Assembly (NCBI GenBank): GCA_014656495.1
Contig: BNCN01000006.1
Span: 539,380-603,379 of the forward strand
Direction of reading: 5' to 3'
Source of the DNA: Comamonas sp. KCTC 72670
GTDB taxonomy: Bacteria; Myxococcota; Myxococcia; Myxococcales; Myxococcaceae
Length of the DNA: 64,000 nt
Position 1 is the stretch's first letter. Each line of letters opens with the position of its first letter. This document shows, piece by piece, positions 26,949 to 37,117 of this stretch. Both the position numbers and the translations under genes were made by a program. The notes beneath the pieces were generated by a model. It saw only the letters and a list, made by a program, of their open reading frames with translations. It was not told the DNA's origin and made no database searches.

Positions 26949-28502
26949 ATGGCCGAGACCGAAAACAAGAGCGACAAGAGTGCGGGCGAGGGCGACCTCG
27001 GGACGAAGGAACAGGAAATCTACGACCAGCGCCTGGAGAAGGCCGGCAAGTGGCGCGAGGCCGGCTTCAATCCGTACGGCAACGGCTACCGTCCCCAGCA
27101 CCTGGCCGCCGAAATCCACGACAAGCACGGCGCGCAGACGGCCGAGGAAATCGAGCAGGCCGCGACCCCTCCGTACGACGTCGCCGGCCGCATCGTGGCC
27201 ATGCGCTCGTTCGGCAAGGCCGCGTTCATCAAGCTGCGCGACCGCTCGGGCGAAATCCAGGTCCATATGAAGAAGGACGCCCTGGGTGACTCCTATGAGG
27301 CGTTCAAGCTCTGCGACGTGGGTGACTTCCTCGCGGCCACCGGCGCCGTCTTCCGTTCCAAGACGGGCGAGCTGACGCTGTCGGCCACGAAGTTCGTTCC
27401 GCTCACCAAGTCCCTGCGGCCCCTGCCGGAGAAGTGGCACGGCCTGACGGACGTGGAGATGCGCTACCGCCAGCGCTACCTGGACCTCGTGTCCAACCCG
27501 GACGTGAAGCAGACCTTCCTCCGGCGCAACAAGCTCATCCGCTTCATCCGCAACTTCCTCGACACGCGGGACTTCGTCGAGGTGGAGACGCCGATGATGC
27601 ACCCGCTCGTGTCCGGCGCGGCGGCGCGGCCCTTCACCACGCACCACAACGCGCTCGACATTGATTTGTACATGCGCATCGCCCCGGAGCTGTATCTCAA
27701 GCGCTTGGTGGTGGGCGGGTTCGACCGCGTCTACGAGGTCAACCGCAACTTCCGCAACGAAGGCATCAGCACCCGGCACAACCCCGAGTTCACGATGCTG
27801 GAGTTCTATCAGGCGTACGCCACGTACGAGGACCTGATGGACCTCTCCGAGGAGATGATTTCGGAGGCGGCCCAGGCCGTCACCGGCGACTCCAAGGTGA
27901 AGTACGGCGAGCACGTGCTCGACTTCGGCAAGGGCTGGAAGCGCATCTCCATGACGGAGGCCATCCGCGAGGTCGTCAGTGGCCTGTCCGACAAGGACAT
28001 GGCGGACGCGGACCGGCTGCGCCACGAGCTGCTCAAGACGAGCCACTCGGAGGCCGAGCGGCGGGCCGTGGACACCATGAACCACGGTGAGCTGGTGGGC
28101 GCGCTCTTCGAGCACCACGTCGAGCACACGCTCATCCATCCCACCTTCATCACCCATTTCCCCACCGCCGTCTCGCCGCTGGCTCGTCGCAATGACGCGA
28201 ACCCGGACGTGACGGACCGCTTCGAGCTGTACGTGGCGGGGCGGGAAATCGCGAACGCCTTCTCCGAGCTGAACGACCCGCTGGACCAGAAGGGCCGCTT
28301 CCTGGCCCAGCTGGAGGCGAAGCAGCGGGGCCAGCAGGAGACCATGGACTACGACGACGACTACATCCGCGCCCTCGAACACGGCATGCCGCCCACGGCC
28401 GGTGAGGGCATCGGGATTGATCGGCTCGCCATGTTGTTCACGGATTCGCAGAGCATCCGGGACGTCATCCTGTTTCCCCTCCTCAAGCCACTGGCGAAGT
28501 AG
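26949..28502 (+). CDS. lysS: Lysine--tRNA ligase (class II)
   Basis: A 517-residue class II LysRS. The N-terminal OB-fold anticodon-binding domain is at about 70-180, then the catalytic core with motif 2 (FRNEGISTRHNPEFTMLEFYQAY) and motif 3 (GEGIGIDRLAMLFTD). A charged, unconserved 25-residue N-terminal extension precedes the family's usual start. ATG 26949 is preferred; an in-frame TTG at 26934 would add five residues. It stands before the lolC/E-like gene with only 12 bases between, so lysS may share a transcript with the envelope genes. Confidence 0.96.
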   Translation: MAETENKSDKSAGEGDLGTKEQEIYDQRLEKAGKWREAGFNPYGNGYRPQHLAAEIHDKHGAQTAEEIEQAATPPYDVAGRIVAMRSFGKAAFIKLRDRSGEIQVHMKKDALGDSYEAFKLCDVGDFLAATGAVFRSKTGELTLSATKFVPLTKSLRPLPEKWHGLTDVEMRYRQRYLDLVSNPDVKQTFLRRNKLIRFIRNFLDTRDFVEVETPMMHPLVSGAAARPFTTHHNALDIDLYMRIAPELYLKRLVVGGFDRVYEVNRNFRNEGISTRHNPEFTMLEFYQAYATYEDLMDLSEEMISEAAQAVTGDSKVKYGEHVLDFGKGWKRISMTEAIREVVSGLSDKDMADADRLRHELLKTSHSEAERRAVDTMNHGELVGALFEHHVEHTLIHPTFITHFPTAVSPLARRNDANPDVTDRFELYVAGREIANAFSELNDPLDQKGRFLAQLEAKQRGQQETMDYDDDYIRALEHGMPPTAGEGIGIDRLAMLFTDSQSIRDVILFPLLKPLAK

Positions 28503-28514
28503 CCAGGAGGCCGC

Positions 28515-30881
28515 GTGCACTCCGCCGAACGGCAGACCGTCTATCGCTGGTCCTTCATCTGGGTGGGGGCGCTGGTCTCCCTTGCGGGCTTCGCCCTGCT
28601 CGGGGTCGCGCTCACGTCCTCTCAGGCCTGGGCGGAGGCCAGCCCCGCCTTGGGGCTCTCCCTGCTGGGCTGGGGAGGGCTGGTCCAGGCCCTGAACGCG
28701 GTGCTGCTGGTGTCCGAGCAGGCCGTCGCGCCCTTCCCGCACACCGGTGTCCTGGTGGCGGGCGCGGCCGTCTGGCTCGCGGGGTGGGCGCTCATCGCCG
28801 CGGGCGTCCGGCGCGCGCCGGCGTCCGCCGAGGGGCCGAGCCCCGCCGCGGGCGCCACGCTGTACCCGCGGCTGGCGCGCTACCGGGACTTCTACTGGAG
28901 CACGCTGGGCGCCTACGGCGGCGGCATCCTCCTGGCGGAGGTCGTCCTCATCCTCCTGCAGACGCTGCTCTCCAGCGGCGTGTCCACCGCCGAGCTGTCC
29001 GGCGCGGCGAAGGAGGGGGGCGGCCTGACGCTGGCGCCCACCGGGGCCTTCGCCATCGCGCTGCTCGCGGGCGGCATGGTGGCGTTCATCTCCGGCTTCA
29101 TCGGCGCCTCGCGCGCGCAGCGCCTGTCGCTGCCCGAGGCCACCATCGGCGTGCTGTACCTGGGCCTGCCCATCCCCATCATCCTCACGTTGATGGAGCG
29201 GCTGCCGGGCCTGCAGCTGGCGCTGGGCTACCGGCTGCGCGAGGTGACGTACGTCGCGGGGCTGATTGGCCGCCCGGAGCTGGGGTACTGGCTCGTCTTC
29301 ACCTTCCTGGTGCTGGCGCTGGTGCTGGGCGTCAACACCGGCTTCATCGCCGCGGGCAGCGGCCGCGTGGACCTGAAGCTCGGCTTCGAGCTCTTCGTCG
29401 CGCGCCGGCACGTGGCGGTGTTCCGCCCCTCGCTGCTCCTGGGGACGCTGGCGGTGCTGATGTTCGGCATCATCCCGCCGCTGCTCGTGTACTTCATCAT
29501 CCGCTCGGCGGAGGCCGCGGTGGAGCGCACGCGCATCCGCAAGCTGGGCCTCAAGGACCCGCTGGCGGCCGCGTCCGACCTCAACCGGCTGAAGCTGCAT
29601 GAGCAGTCGCCCACCATGATGATGACCGCCCTGTCCGTGGGCGGCGTGGGCGTGGGCGTGATGGCGCTCATCATCGTGCTGTCGGTGATGAGCGGCTTCG
29701 AGGCCGACCTGCAGCAGAAGATCCTGGGCACCAACGCGCACGCGGTGGTGTCCAAGTACGCCGGGGACCTCCCGGAGTACACCAAGGTCATGGACGCGGT
29801 GCGCAAGGTGCGCGGCGTGGTGGGGCAGACGCCCTTCATCATCAACCAGGTGATGATCGCCTCCGAAGGCAACGTGGACGGCGTCATCATCAAGGGCATC
29901 GACCCGGCCACGGTGGGCGAGGTGACGGACCTGCCGCGCAACATCCTGCACGGCGGCTCGCTCGACATCCTCTACACCCCGGAGAAGATCGCCCACCGCG
30001 GCCTGACGGACGAGGAGCCCGCGGAGGAGGGTGGGGTGGAGGAGGACGACATCATCCGCCGCTCCGGCACGGCCAAGAAGCCCGCCGTCCTGCCCGGCAT
30101 CGTCATTGGCCGCGAGCTGGCGGCGTCGCTGCGCGTGGTGGTGGGAGACCGGGTGAACGTCGTGTCCCCGCTGGGCACCGAGCTGGGGCCGTCCGGCCCG
30201 ATTCCGAAGAGCCGCGCCTTCCGTGTGGCGGCCATCTTCTACTCGGGCATGTACGAGTACGACTCCAAGTTCGTCTACATCCTCCTCAAGGAGGCCCAGG
30301 ACTTCTTCAACGTGAAGGGCGCCACGGGCATCGAGCTCAAGGTGGCGGACATCGACGACGCGCGCCGCATCGCCTCGCAGGTGGTGAAGGCGCTGGGCGG
30401 CTATCCCTACCGGGCACGCGACTGGGGCGAGATGAACAAGAACCTCTTCTCCGCGCTGCGCCTGGAGAAGCTGGTGATGGGCATCATCCTCTCCATCATC
30501 ATCATCGTGGCCGCGGGCCTCATCGTGGCCACCGTCATCATGCTGGTGCTGGAGAAGCGGAAGGAGATCTCCGTGCTCAAGGCACTGGGCGTCCCGGATG
30601 GCGGCATCGTGAAGATATTCCTCGCGGAGGGCCTCCAGATTGGCGTCGCGGGCGGCTTCCTCGGGCTGATCTCCGGCCTCTCGTGGTGCATCTTCATCGA
30701 GAAGGTCGGCATCAAGCTGGACGCGGACGTCTATTACATCCCGGCGCTGCCGGTGCGCATCGAGCCCGTGCAGACCGTGCTGGCCGTCGTCATCGCGGTG
30801 CTCGTCACCTACCTCGCCTCCATCTACCCGGCCCTCAAGGCGAGCAGCGTGGAGCCGGTGGAAGGCCTGAAGGCGGAGTAG
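28515..30881 (+). CDS. LolC/LolE-type ABC permease with large N-terminal membrane extension
   Basis: A 788-residue membrane protein. From about residue 362 on it matches LolC/E: first transmembrane segment ([19 protein letters not shown]) with SVMSGFE, a large periplasmic domain (about 390-645), then three C-terminal helices of the FtsX type ending [20 protein letters not shown]. Such permeases with LolD release lipoproteins from the inner membrane for LolA. The first 360 residues are extra, with about eight hydrophobic stretches and no family I recognise. The usual length is about 400-420. The GTG start has AGGAGG (28505-28510) just upstream. lolD follows after 2 bases. Confidence 0.88.
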   Translation: MHSAERQTVYRWSFIWVGALVSLAGFALLGVALTSSQAWAEASPALGLSLLGWGGLVQALNAVLLVSEQAVAPFPHTGVLVAGAAVWLAGWALIAAGVRRAPASAEGPSPAAGATLYPRLARYRDFYWSTLGAYGGGILLAEVVLILLQTLLSSGVSTAELSGAAKEGGGLTLAPTGAFAIALLAGGMVAFISGFIGASRAQRLSLPEATIGVLYLGLPIPIILTLMERLPGLQLALGYRLREVTYVAGLIGRPELGYWLVFTFLVLALVLGVNTGFIAAGSGRVDLKLGFELFVARRHVAVFRPSLLLGTLAVLMFGIIPPLLVYFIIRSAEAAVERTRIRKLGLKDPLAAASDLNRLKLHEQSPTMMMTALSVGGVGVGVMALIIVLSVMSGFEADLQQKILGTNAHAVVSKYAGDLPEYTKVMDAVRKVRGVVGQTPFIINQVMIASEGNVDGVIIKGIDPATVGEVTDLPRNILHGGSLDILYTPEKIAHRGLTDEEPAEEGGVEEDDIIRRSGTAKKPAVLPGIVIGRELAASLRVVVGDRVNVVSPLGTELGPSGPIPKSRAFRVAAIFYSGMYEYDSKFVYILLKEAQDFFNVKGATGIELKVADIDDARRIASQVVKALGGYPYRARDWGEMNKNLFSALRLEKLVMGIILSIIIIVAAGLIVATVIMLVLEKRKEISVLKALGVPDGGIVKIFLAEGLQIGVAGGFLGLISGLSWCIFIEKVGIKLDADVYYIPALPVRIEPVQTVLAVVIAVLVTYLASIYPALKASSVEPVEGLKAE

Positions 30882-30883
30882 CC

Positions 30884-31558
30884 ATGGCGCTGTTGTCCAT
30901 CCGCAATGTCTTCAAGAGCTACTTCCTGCACGGCAAGCGCATCGACATCCTTCGAGGCGTCTCGCTGGACATCGAGCGGGGAGAGCTCGTCTCGCTGGTG
31001 GGCGCCTCCGGCGCGGGAAAGAGCACCTTCCTGCACGTGCTGGGCACCCTGGACGCGCCGGCCGCGGGCGAGGTCCTCTTCGAGGGCCGCTCCGTGTTCT
31101 CCATGAACGACGCGGAGATCGCTGAGTTCCGGAATCGGACCATCGGCTTCGTCTTCCAGAGCCACTACCTGTTGCCGGAGTTCACCGCGTTGGAGAACGT
31201 GGCGATGCCCGCGCTCATCCAGCGACAGGACCGTACGGGAGCCTACGCGTACGCCCGTGAACTGCTGGAGCGGGTCGGACTGGGACATCGCGTGGACCAC
31301 CGCCCAGGGGAGTTGTCCGGTGGCGAGGCCCAGCGCGTGGCCCTGGCGCGCGCGCTGGTGCTCAAGCCCGCGGTGTTGCTGGCGGACGAGCCCACCGGCA
31401 ACCTGGACCCGGCGACGGGCGAGGGCATCCACCAGCTCCTGCGGGACGTGAACCGCGAGCAGGGCATCACCGCCGTGGTCGTCACCCACAATGAGACGCT
31501 TGCCCGCTCCATGCCCCGCCGTCTGAGGTTGGCTGGGGGGGCGGTGTCGGAGGCGTGA
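30884..31558 (+). CDS. lolD: Lipoprotein-releasing ABC transporter ATP-binding protein LolD
   Basis: A 224-residue ATPase with Walker [11 protein letters not shown]-loop [18 protein letters not shown], signature [15 protein letters not shown] and Walker [13 protein letters not shown]; the [11 protein letters not shown] and DEPTGNLD patterns are those of the MacB/LolD group. It powers extraction of lipoproteins from the inner membrane. It starts two bases after the permease stop, so the two are coupled. Only one permease gene is present here, so the complex may use it as a homodimer, or a second permease may lie elsewhere. Confidence 0.94.
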   Translation: MALLSIRNVFKSYFLHGKRIDILRGVSLDIERGELVSLVGASGAGKSTFLHVLGTLDAPAAGEVLFEGRSVFSMNDAEIAEFRNRTIGFVFQSHYLLPEFTALENVAMPALIQRQDRTGAYAYARELLERVGLGHRVDHRPGELSGGEAQRVALARALVLKPAVLLADEPTGNLDPATGEGIHQLLRDVNREQGITAVVVTHNETLARSMPRRLRLAGGAVSEA

Positions 31559-31576
31559 TGTCCCGGCAATTTTGCA

Positions 31577-31606
31577 TTGAGGGCCTCGGGGACCTTCCCG
31601 TAGATT
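31577..31606 (+). promoter_or_regulatory. Candidate bamA promoter
   Basis: TTGAGG at 31577-31582, an 18-base spacer, and TAGATT at 31601-31606. The predicted start point near 31613 falls after the TTG at 31605, which argues for the downstream start at 31635. Confidence 0.45.
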
Positions 31607-31634
31607 GCCCCGCCTTTTCCTGGCCGGTCTCCCC

Positions 31635-34100
31635 TTGAGGCTCCCCGTTCTGTCGCGCAAGTCCCTGCTCCCGCTGCTGGCGGTCGCCATGTGGTCCCTC
31701 GTGCCTGGCTCCGTGCTGGCACAGGAAGACGGGGGTGGTGTCTCGCCCTCGCTCGTACCCGAGGTGGCCGCCCCCGCCGCTCCCGCCGACACCCAGGAGT
31801 CGGCGTCCGAGCCCGAACTCCCCCAGGACGCTCCGCTGTCCCCCGACGACGCCCGGCGCGTCGTCGAGGTCCGCGTCGAGGGCAACCGCCGCGTGGAGGC
31901 CGAGGCCATCCGCCGCGCCCTCCGCACCCGCGTGGGCGATCTGCTGACCCCCACGCGCACCGCGCAGGACCTGCGGGCGGTGTGGGCGCTGGGCTACTTC
32001 CAGGACGTGGAGCTGCTCGTCCAGCGGATGTCCCGCGGCGTGGCCTACGTCGTCCGCGTGGAGGAGCGGCCCACCGTCCGGAACGTCCAGCTCGTGGGCA
32101 ACGACGAGCTGAGCAAGGACGACCTGAAGGAGGAGATCGACGTCAAGCCCTCCACCATCCTGGACATGGAGCTGGTGCGCTCCACGGTGAAGAAGATCCA
32201 GGCCAAGTACGTGGAGAAGGGCTACTTCCTCGCGGAGGTCAGCCACAAGATCAAGCCCGTCGAGGGCGGCGCCAACGTGGATGTGGTGTTCAACATCAAC
32301 GAGCGTGCGAAGGTGATGGTGAAGCAGATCACCATCCTCGGCGCGGAGAAGGTCTCCGCCGCGGAGCTCAAGGAGACGATGATCACCCGCGAGGGCGGGT
32401 TCCTCTCCTTCTTCACCGGCGAGGGCACCTACCGCGAGGAGGCCTTCCAGCGCGACCTGGCCGTCATCCAGATCGCCTACTACGACAAGGGCTTCATCAA
32501 CGTCCGGGTGGACAAGCCCACCGTCCAGCTCTCCGCGGACAAGCGCTTCATCTTCATCACCCTGCGCGTGACGGAGGGTGAGCCCTACGACATCGGGAAG
32601 ATCGACTTCGCGGGCGACCTGTTCGACGACGTCACCAAGGAGGAGATGGCGGCGAAGATGAAGTCCCGCACCGGCGAGCGCTTCAACCGCTCGCAGCTGT
32701 CGGAGGACATCCTCTCCGTCTCGGACGTCTACTACGACCGCGGCTACGCCTACGCGAACATCAACCCCATCACCAACGTCAACGCGGACAACCGCACGGT
32801 GGACCTGACCTTCGACGTCCAGAGGGGGCCCCAGGTCACCATCGAGCGCATCGACGTGGTGGGCAACAGCAAGACGCGGGACAAGGTCATCCGCCGCGAG
32901 CTGCGCGTCTACGAAGGGGAGCTCTACGACGGCAGCGGCGTGCGCCGCAGCCGCGAGCGCGTCACCGCGCTGGGCTTCTTCGAAACGGTGGAGATCACCC
33001 AGCGCCCGGGCTCGGCGGACGACACCATCGTCCTCCAGGTGGAGGTGAAGGAGAAGGCCACCGGTACCTTCCAGGTCGGCCTCGGCTTCTCCAACGTGGA
33101 GAACTTCATCTTCACGGCGCAGATCGCCCAGAACAACTTCCTGGGCTGGGGCCAGAGTCTCTCCGCGTCCGCGCAGATCTCCGGCCTGCGCTCCCTGGTG
33201 CAGCTGTCCTTCTACGATCCGTACTTCCTGGACACGCGCTACCTGCTGTCCGCGGAGTTCTTCCGCATCCAGGCGGACTACGAGGGCTTCATCCGCAGCT
33301 CCACGGGTGGCACGGTGTCCATCGGCTACCAGTTCGTGGACGACCTGCTGGGCACCATCGGCTACTCGCGCGAATGGGTGAACGTGGAGGCGGGGCAGAA
33401 CCTGGGCGCGGTGCTGCTGGCCAACCAGTTCCTGTCGGGCACCACCAGCGCGGCCCGCGTGTCGCTCTCGTTCGACCGCCGCAACAACCGACTGTTCCCG
33501 TCGAAGGGCTTCATCCACTTTGGCTCGGTGGAGTTCGCCCCGGACTTCCTCGGCGGCACGTTCCTCTACAACCGGTACACGGCGTACTCGCGCCTGTACT
33601 TCCCCATGCCGCTGGGCTTCGTCTTCAAGACGAACGCCACCGTGGGCTACATCCAGCAGCTGGACTCGAACAAGCCGCTGCCCATCTCCGAGCTCTACTA
33701 CGTGGGCGGCATCAACAGCGTCCGCGGCTACTTCCTGCGCAGCATCAGCCCGTCCGTGAAGGTTCCGCGCTCTGGCAGTCCGGACGCGACCATCACCGAC
33801 TTCCGCGTGGGTGGTAACAAGCAGCTCGTCTTCAACTTCGAACTGGAATTCCCCATCTTCGAAAAGGCCGGTCTGCGCGGCGTGGTTTTCTACGACGCGG
33901 GTAACGCTTTCGCCGCCAACGAGCGTTTCTTCGAGGACCGGCAGGACAAGCTGCCGCTCGGTCTCTTCCACGCCGCGGGCTTCGGCTTCCGCTGGTTCTC
34001 TCCCATCGGCCCCCTCCGCTTCGAGTGGGGTATCCCGCTCACCAGGCGGCCAGAGGACGACAGAATCTTGTTCGAGTTCACTATCGGCAACTTCTTCTGA
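31635..34100 (+). CDS. bamA: Outer-membrane protein assembly factor BamA
   Basis: About 821 residues. A signal peptide (ending VLAQ near residue 30) is followed by an acidic linker, five POTRA domains (about 65-420; the first begins RRVVEVRVEGNRRVEAEAIRRAL), and a C-terminal 16-strand barrel with the conserved VRGY of loop 6 (GGINSVRGYF) and a final GNFF ending in Phe. BamA inserts beta-barrel proteins, such as the SusC-type receptor upstream, into the outer membrane. No ATG fits well: TTG 31635 is preferred, TTG 31605 would lie in the -10 box, and ATG 31689 would cut the signal peptide. Confidence 0.94.
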   Translation: MRLPVLSRKSLLPLLAVAMWSLVPGSVLAQEDGGGVSPSLVPEVAAPAAPADTQESASEPELPQDAPLSPDDARRVVEVRVEGNRRVEAEAIRRALRTRVGDLLTPTRTAQDLRAVWALGYFQDVELLVQRMSRGVAYVVRVEERPTVRNVQLVGNDELSKDDLKEEIDVKPSTILDMELVRSTVKKIQAKYVEKGYFLAEVSHKIKPVEGGANVDVVFNINERAKVMVKQITILGAEKVSAAELKETMITREGGFLSFFTGEGTYREEAFQRDLAVIQIAYYDKGFINVRVDKPTVQLSADKRFIFITLRVTEGEPYDIGKIDFAGDLFDDVTKEEMAAKMKSRTGERFNRSQLSEDILSVSDVYYDRGYAYANINPITNVNADNRTVDLTFDVQRGPQVTIERIDVVGNSKTRDKVIRRELRVYEGELYDGSGVRRSRERVTALGFFETVEITQRPGSADDTIVLQVEVKEKATGTFQVGLGFSNVENFIFTAQIAQNNFLGWGQSLSASAQISGLRSLVQLSFYDPYFLDTRYLLSAEFFRIQADYEGFIRSSTGGTVSIGYQFVDDLLGTIGYSREWVNVEAGQNLGAVLLANQFLSGTTSAARVSLSFDRRNNRLFPSKGFIHFGSVEFAPDFLGGTFLYNRYTAYSRLYFPMPLGFVFKTNATVGYIQQLDSNKPLPISELYYVGGINSVRGYFLRSISPSVKVPRSGSPDATITDFRVGGNKQLVFNFELEFPIFEKAGLRGVVFYDAGNAFAANERFFEDRQDKLPLGLFHAAGFGFRWFSPIGPLRFEWGIPLTRRPEDDRILFEFTIGNFF

Positions 34101-34111
34101 TAAGCCCTTGG

Positions 34112-34148
34112 CCCTCCGTCCGGGGGGCCGCCCCCCACGGGCGGAGGG
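34112..34148 (+). terminator. Large hairpin between bamA and the skp-like gene
   Basis: CCCTCCGTCCG (34112-34122) pairs with CGGGCGGAGGG (34138-34148): 11 base pairs with one G-U, and further G/C pairing inside the loop. It lies 11 bases past the bamA stop and 60 before the next start. It may attenuate or protect, rather than fully stop, the operon. Confidence 0.5.
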
Positions 34149-34209
34149 AATTGAAGAAGCCCGATAGGCGTACGTCGGAGCCTGTACCCTTCCTGAGGAG
34201 TCGTTGAAA

Positions 34210-34764
34210 ATGTCGCTTCGCACCACCATCGCGGCCGCCGCCGCTGCCCTGTCGCTCGGCCTTCCGGTGGCCGCCTCCGCTGCCGACGTGAAGGTCGCCT
34301 ACGTCGACCTGCAGAAAGTCATGCTGGAGGTGGATGATGGAAAGGCCGCCAAGGCCCGCCTCCAGAAGTGGCTCGAGGACCGCCAGAAGGAGATCGACAA
34401 GGAGCAGAACGCGCTCCGCACCGAGAAGGAGACGCTGGACAAGCAGGCCAGCGCGATGAGCGCGGAGAACAAGGCCCAGAAGGAGGCCGAGCTCCAGCGC
34501 AAGGTCATGGTGCTCGCCCAGAAGTGGGAGAAGAGCCGCTCCGAGGCCGCGACGAAGGAGCAGCAGGAGATGCAGCCGATCATCCAGAAGATCGACGGCA
34601 TCATCGCCACCATCGCCGAGCGCGATGACCTGGGCTTCGTGCTGGAGCGCCGTGACTCGGGCATCGTGTTCGCCCGCTCGGTGCATGACATCTCCAACGA
34701 GGTCATCCGGGCGTACAACGCCTCGAAGAAGACGGCGGCCAAGGACGCCCCGACGAAGAAGTAG
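34210..34764 (+). CDS. skp: OmpH/Skp-family periplasmic chaperone
   Basis: A 184-residue exported protein. Signal peptide 1-24 (ending AASA-AD), then [14 protein letters not shown], the family's usual mature start. A long charged coiled coil (about 45-125: [20 protein letters not shown] and on) forms the tentacles, and a small beta/alpha return completes the fold. Skp trimers carry unfolded outer-membrane proteins to BamA, the gene just upstream. ATG 34210 is preferred, with GAGGAG upstream; a TTG six bases earlier is in frame. The Lys/Ala tail after 165 is likely disordered. Confidence 0.88.
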   Translation: MSLRTTIAAAAAALSLGLPVAASAADVKVAYVDLQKVMLEVDDGKAAKARLQKWLEDRQKEIDKEQNALRTEKETLDKQASAMSAENKAQKEAELQRKVMVLAQKWEKSRSEAATKEQQEMQPIIQKIDGIIATIAERDDLGFVLERRDSGIVFARSVHDISNEVIRAYNASKKTAAKDAPTKK

Positions 34765-34795
34765 CCGTCACTCCCTACTCGTGCAGACCGCTCCC

Positions 34796-35845
34796 ATGCC
34801 CCGACAGCTCGGGGAGCTCGCCGCCCACGTGGGTGGTGAGCTCCTCGGTGATTCCTCACTGCTCATCCACGGCCTCAACGGACTCGAAGAAGCGGGCCCG
34901 GGGGACGTGTCCTTCTACGGAAACGCGCGCTACCGCCGCCAGTTCGAGACCTCCAAGGCCTCGGCCGTGCTGGTGGGACATGACGCGCCGCCGCGCGAGG
35001 GCGTCGCGCTGGTGCGGGTGGCCAATCCGCATCTGGCGTACGCGAAGCTGCTGCAGTTGTTCCATCCGGTCTCCCGTCCCGCCGCCGGTGTGCGGCCCGG
35101 AGCCTGGGTGCATCCCGAGGCCACCGTGCATCCGGAGGCGGTGGTGCTGCCGGGCGCCTCGGTGGACCGGGGCGGCCGCGTGGGCGCGCGCACCGTGCTG
35201 TATCCGGGCGCCTACGTGGGCGAGCAGGCCGAGGTGGGGGACGACTGCATCCTGTACCCCAACGTGACGGTGCGCGAGCGCTGCATCGTCGGCGCGCGGG
35301 TCATCCTCCACGCCTCCAGCGTGGTGGGTGCGGACGGCTTCGGCTTCGCCTTCAACCCGGAGGGCGAGGCGGGGCCGGAGCACTTCAAGATTCCCCAGGT
35401 CGGCATCGTCCGCATCGAGGACGACGTCGAGGTGGGCGCGTGCACGTGCATCGACCGGGCGACGGTGGGCGAAACCGTCGTGGGCCGAGGCACGAAGCTC
35501 GACAACCTGGTGCAGATCGCCCACAACGTCCGCGTCGGGCCGCTCTCGCTCATCTGCGCGCAGGCGGGTGTCTCGGGCTCGGCGGAGATTGGCACGGGCG
35601 TGGTGCTGGCGGGGCAGGTGGGCGTGGTGGGCCACATTCGCGTCGGTGACCTGGCCAAGGTGGGCGCGCAGTCCGGCGTGGCGCACGACGTACCCGACGG
35701 CCAGGTGGTCAGCGGCAGTCCCGCCGTTCCCCACCGGGAGTGGCTGCGCGCGAGCGCCGCGGCGGGGCAGATGGCGGACCTGCTCAAGGAAGTGCGGGCC
35801 TTGCGGCGCCGGGTGGAGACGCTGGAGAAGGAAAAGGGGCCGTGA
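34796..35845 (+). CDS. lpxD: UDP-3-O-(3-hydroxyacyl)glucosamine N-acyltransferase LpxD
   Basis: A 349-residue acyltransferase for the third step of lipid A synthesis, adding the N-linked 3-hydroxyacyl chain. An N-terminal uridine-binding domain (1-100) precedes a left-handed beta-helix of hexapeptide repeats (about 105-320), with catalytic H243 in QIAHNV and the [11 protein letters not shown] segment near 180. A C-terminal helix is the family's trimer-closing part. ATG 34796 chosen; GTG 34781 would add five residues. The stop TGA overlaps the fabZ ATG by one base. Confidence 0.96.
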   Translation: MPRQLGELAAHVGGELLGDSSLLIHGLNGLEEAGPGDVSFYGNARYRRQFETSKASAVLVGHDAPPREGVALVRVANPHLAYAKLLQLFHPVSRPAAGVRPGAWVHPEATVHPEAVVLPGASVDRGGRVGARTVLYPGAYVGEQAEVGDDCILYPNVTVRERCIVGARVILHASSVVGADGFGFAFNPEGEAGPEHFKIPQVGIVRIEDDVEVGACTCIDRATVGETVVGRGTKLDNLVQIAHNVRVGPLSLICAQAGVSGSAEIGTGVVLAGQVGVVGHIRVGDLAKVGAQSGVAHDVPDGQVVSGSPAVPHREWLRASAAAGQMADLLKEVRALRRRVETLEKEKGP

Positions 35846-36306
35846 TGGACATCGGAGAGATTCTCAATCTGCTGCCGCACCGGTACCCGTTCCTCCTGGT
35901 GGACCGGGTGGTGGAGATCGTCCCGGGCCAGAAGCTGGTGGCCTACAAGAACGTCACCATCAACGAGCCCTTCTTCAACGGCCACTTCCCGGGGCACCCG
36001 GTGATGCCGGGGGTGCTCATCCTGGAGGCGTTGGCGCAGGCGACGGCCATCCTCGCGTACAAGAGCGAGAACATGGACCCGTCGCGCAAGCTCACCTACC
36101 TGATGGGGGTGGACGGCGCGCGCTTCCGCAAGCCGGTGCTGCCGGGTGATCGGCTCCAGTTGGAGATCGAGGTCATCCGTCACAAGGGCGCCGTCTGGAA
36201 GACCAAGGGCCTGGCGACGGTGGACGGCGCACGCGTCTCCGAAGGCGAGTTCCTGGCAACCGTCGTCGACAAGGACGCCGCAGCGGCTGACAGCGCGTCA
36301 CCCTGA
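35845..36306 (+). CDS. fabZ: 3-hydroxyacyl-ACP dehydratase FabZ
   Basis: A 153-residue hot-dog fold dehydratase of fatty acid synthesis. Catalytic H47 lies in [12 protein letters not shown], and the Glu in ILEALAQ is the second catalytic residue. Its ATG overlaps the lpxD stop by one base (TGATG), so the two are translationally coupled. FabZ competes with LpxA and LpxD for 3-hydroxyacyl-ACP, which explains the common lpxD-fabZ-lpxA linkage. Confidence 0.96.
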   Translation: MDIGEILNLLPHRYPFLLVDRVVEIVPGQKLVAYKNVTINEPFFNGHFPGHPVMPGVLILEALAQATAILAYKSENMDPSRKLTYLMGVDGARFRKPVLPGDRLQLEIEVIRHKGAVWKTKGLATVDGARVSEGEFLATVVDKDAAAADSASP

Positions 36307-36336
36307 AGCGCGCCCCCGCGAGCAAGAGGAAACTTC

Positions 36337-37113
36337 ATGGCTCAGGTTCATCCCACCGCGGTGGTCCATTCCGGCGCGCGGCTCCACGAAACAGTCGAAG
36401 TCGGTCCCTATTCGGTCATCGGTCCCCAGGTGACGCTCGGCGCGGGCACCCGCGTGGGGCCGCACGTCGTCATCGAGGGCCGCACGACGCTGGGCGAGCG
36501 CAACCGCATCTTCCAGTTCGCTTCGGTGGGCGCCGACCCGCAGGACCTCAAGTACGCGGGGGAGGACACGGAGCTGGTGCTCGGCGACGACAACCAGATT
36601 CGTGAGTTCGTCTCCCTGCACAAGGGCACCGCCGGCGGCGGCGGGGCCACGCGCGTGGGCAACGGCAACCTCTTCATGGCCAACTGCCACGTCGCGCATG
36701 ACTGCGTGGTGGGCGACGGCTGCCGCATCGGCAACGGGTCCGCGCTGGCGGGCCACGTCACCATGGAGGACCACGTCATCATCAGCGGCCTGGCGGCGGT
36801 GCATCAGTTCACCCGCCTGGGCAAGCACGCCTTCATCTCCGGCGGCGCGATGGTGACCATGGACATCCCGCCGTACGCCACCGCCCAGGGGGACCGGGCG
36901 GAGCTGGTGGGCCTCAACACGGTGGGCCTGGAGCGCAACGGCTTCTCGAAGGAGCAGATCGAGCGCGTCAAGGAGGCGCACCGCATCCTGTTCCGCTCGA
37001 AGCTGACGCTGCAGGAGGCCATGGTGCGGCTGCGCACGGAGCTGGCGGGCCACTCCGAGGTGGACCACCTCATCCAGTTCATCCAGCAGAGCAAGCGCGG
37101 CCTGACGCGCTGA
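36337..37113 (+). CDS. lpxA: Acyl-ACP--UDP-N-acetylglucosamine O-acyltransferase LpxA
   Basis: A 258-residue enzyme for the first step of lipid A synthesis. Hexapeptide-repeat beta-helix through residue about 185, catalytic H121 in HVAHDC, the GGGGATRVGNGNLFMANCHVAHD segment around 105-122, and a C-terminal helical domain. The start is ATG 36337 with AAGAGGAAA upstream. It follows fabZ by 30 bases and precedes lpxI by four. Confidence 0.96.
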   Translation: MAQVHPTAVVHSGARLHETVEVGPYSVIGPQVTLGAGTRVGPHVVIEGRTTLGERNRIFQFASVGADPQDLKYAGEDTELVLGDDNQIREFVSLHKGTAGGGGATRVGNGNLFMANCHVAHDCVVGDGCRIGNGSALAGHVTMEDHVIISGLAAVHQFTRLGKHAFISGGAMVTMDIPPYATAQGDRAELVGLNTVGLERNGFSKEQIERVKEAHRILFRSKLTLQEAMVRLRTELAGHSEVDHLIQFIQQSKRGLTR

Positions 37114-37117
37114 CGCC

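Noticed and set aside
26658..29996. 1112-residue open frame on the minus strand
   Set aside because: It lies antisense to lysS and the lolC/E-like gene, is His/Arg/Gln-rich and matches no protein. It is a by-product of GC-rich codon bias, as are the other long antisense frames.
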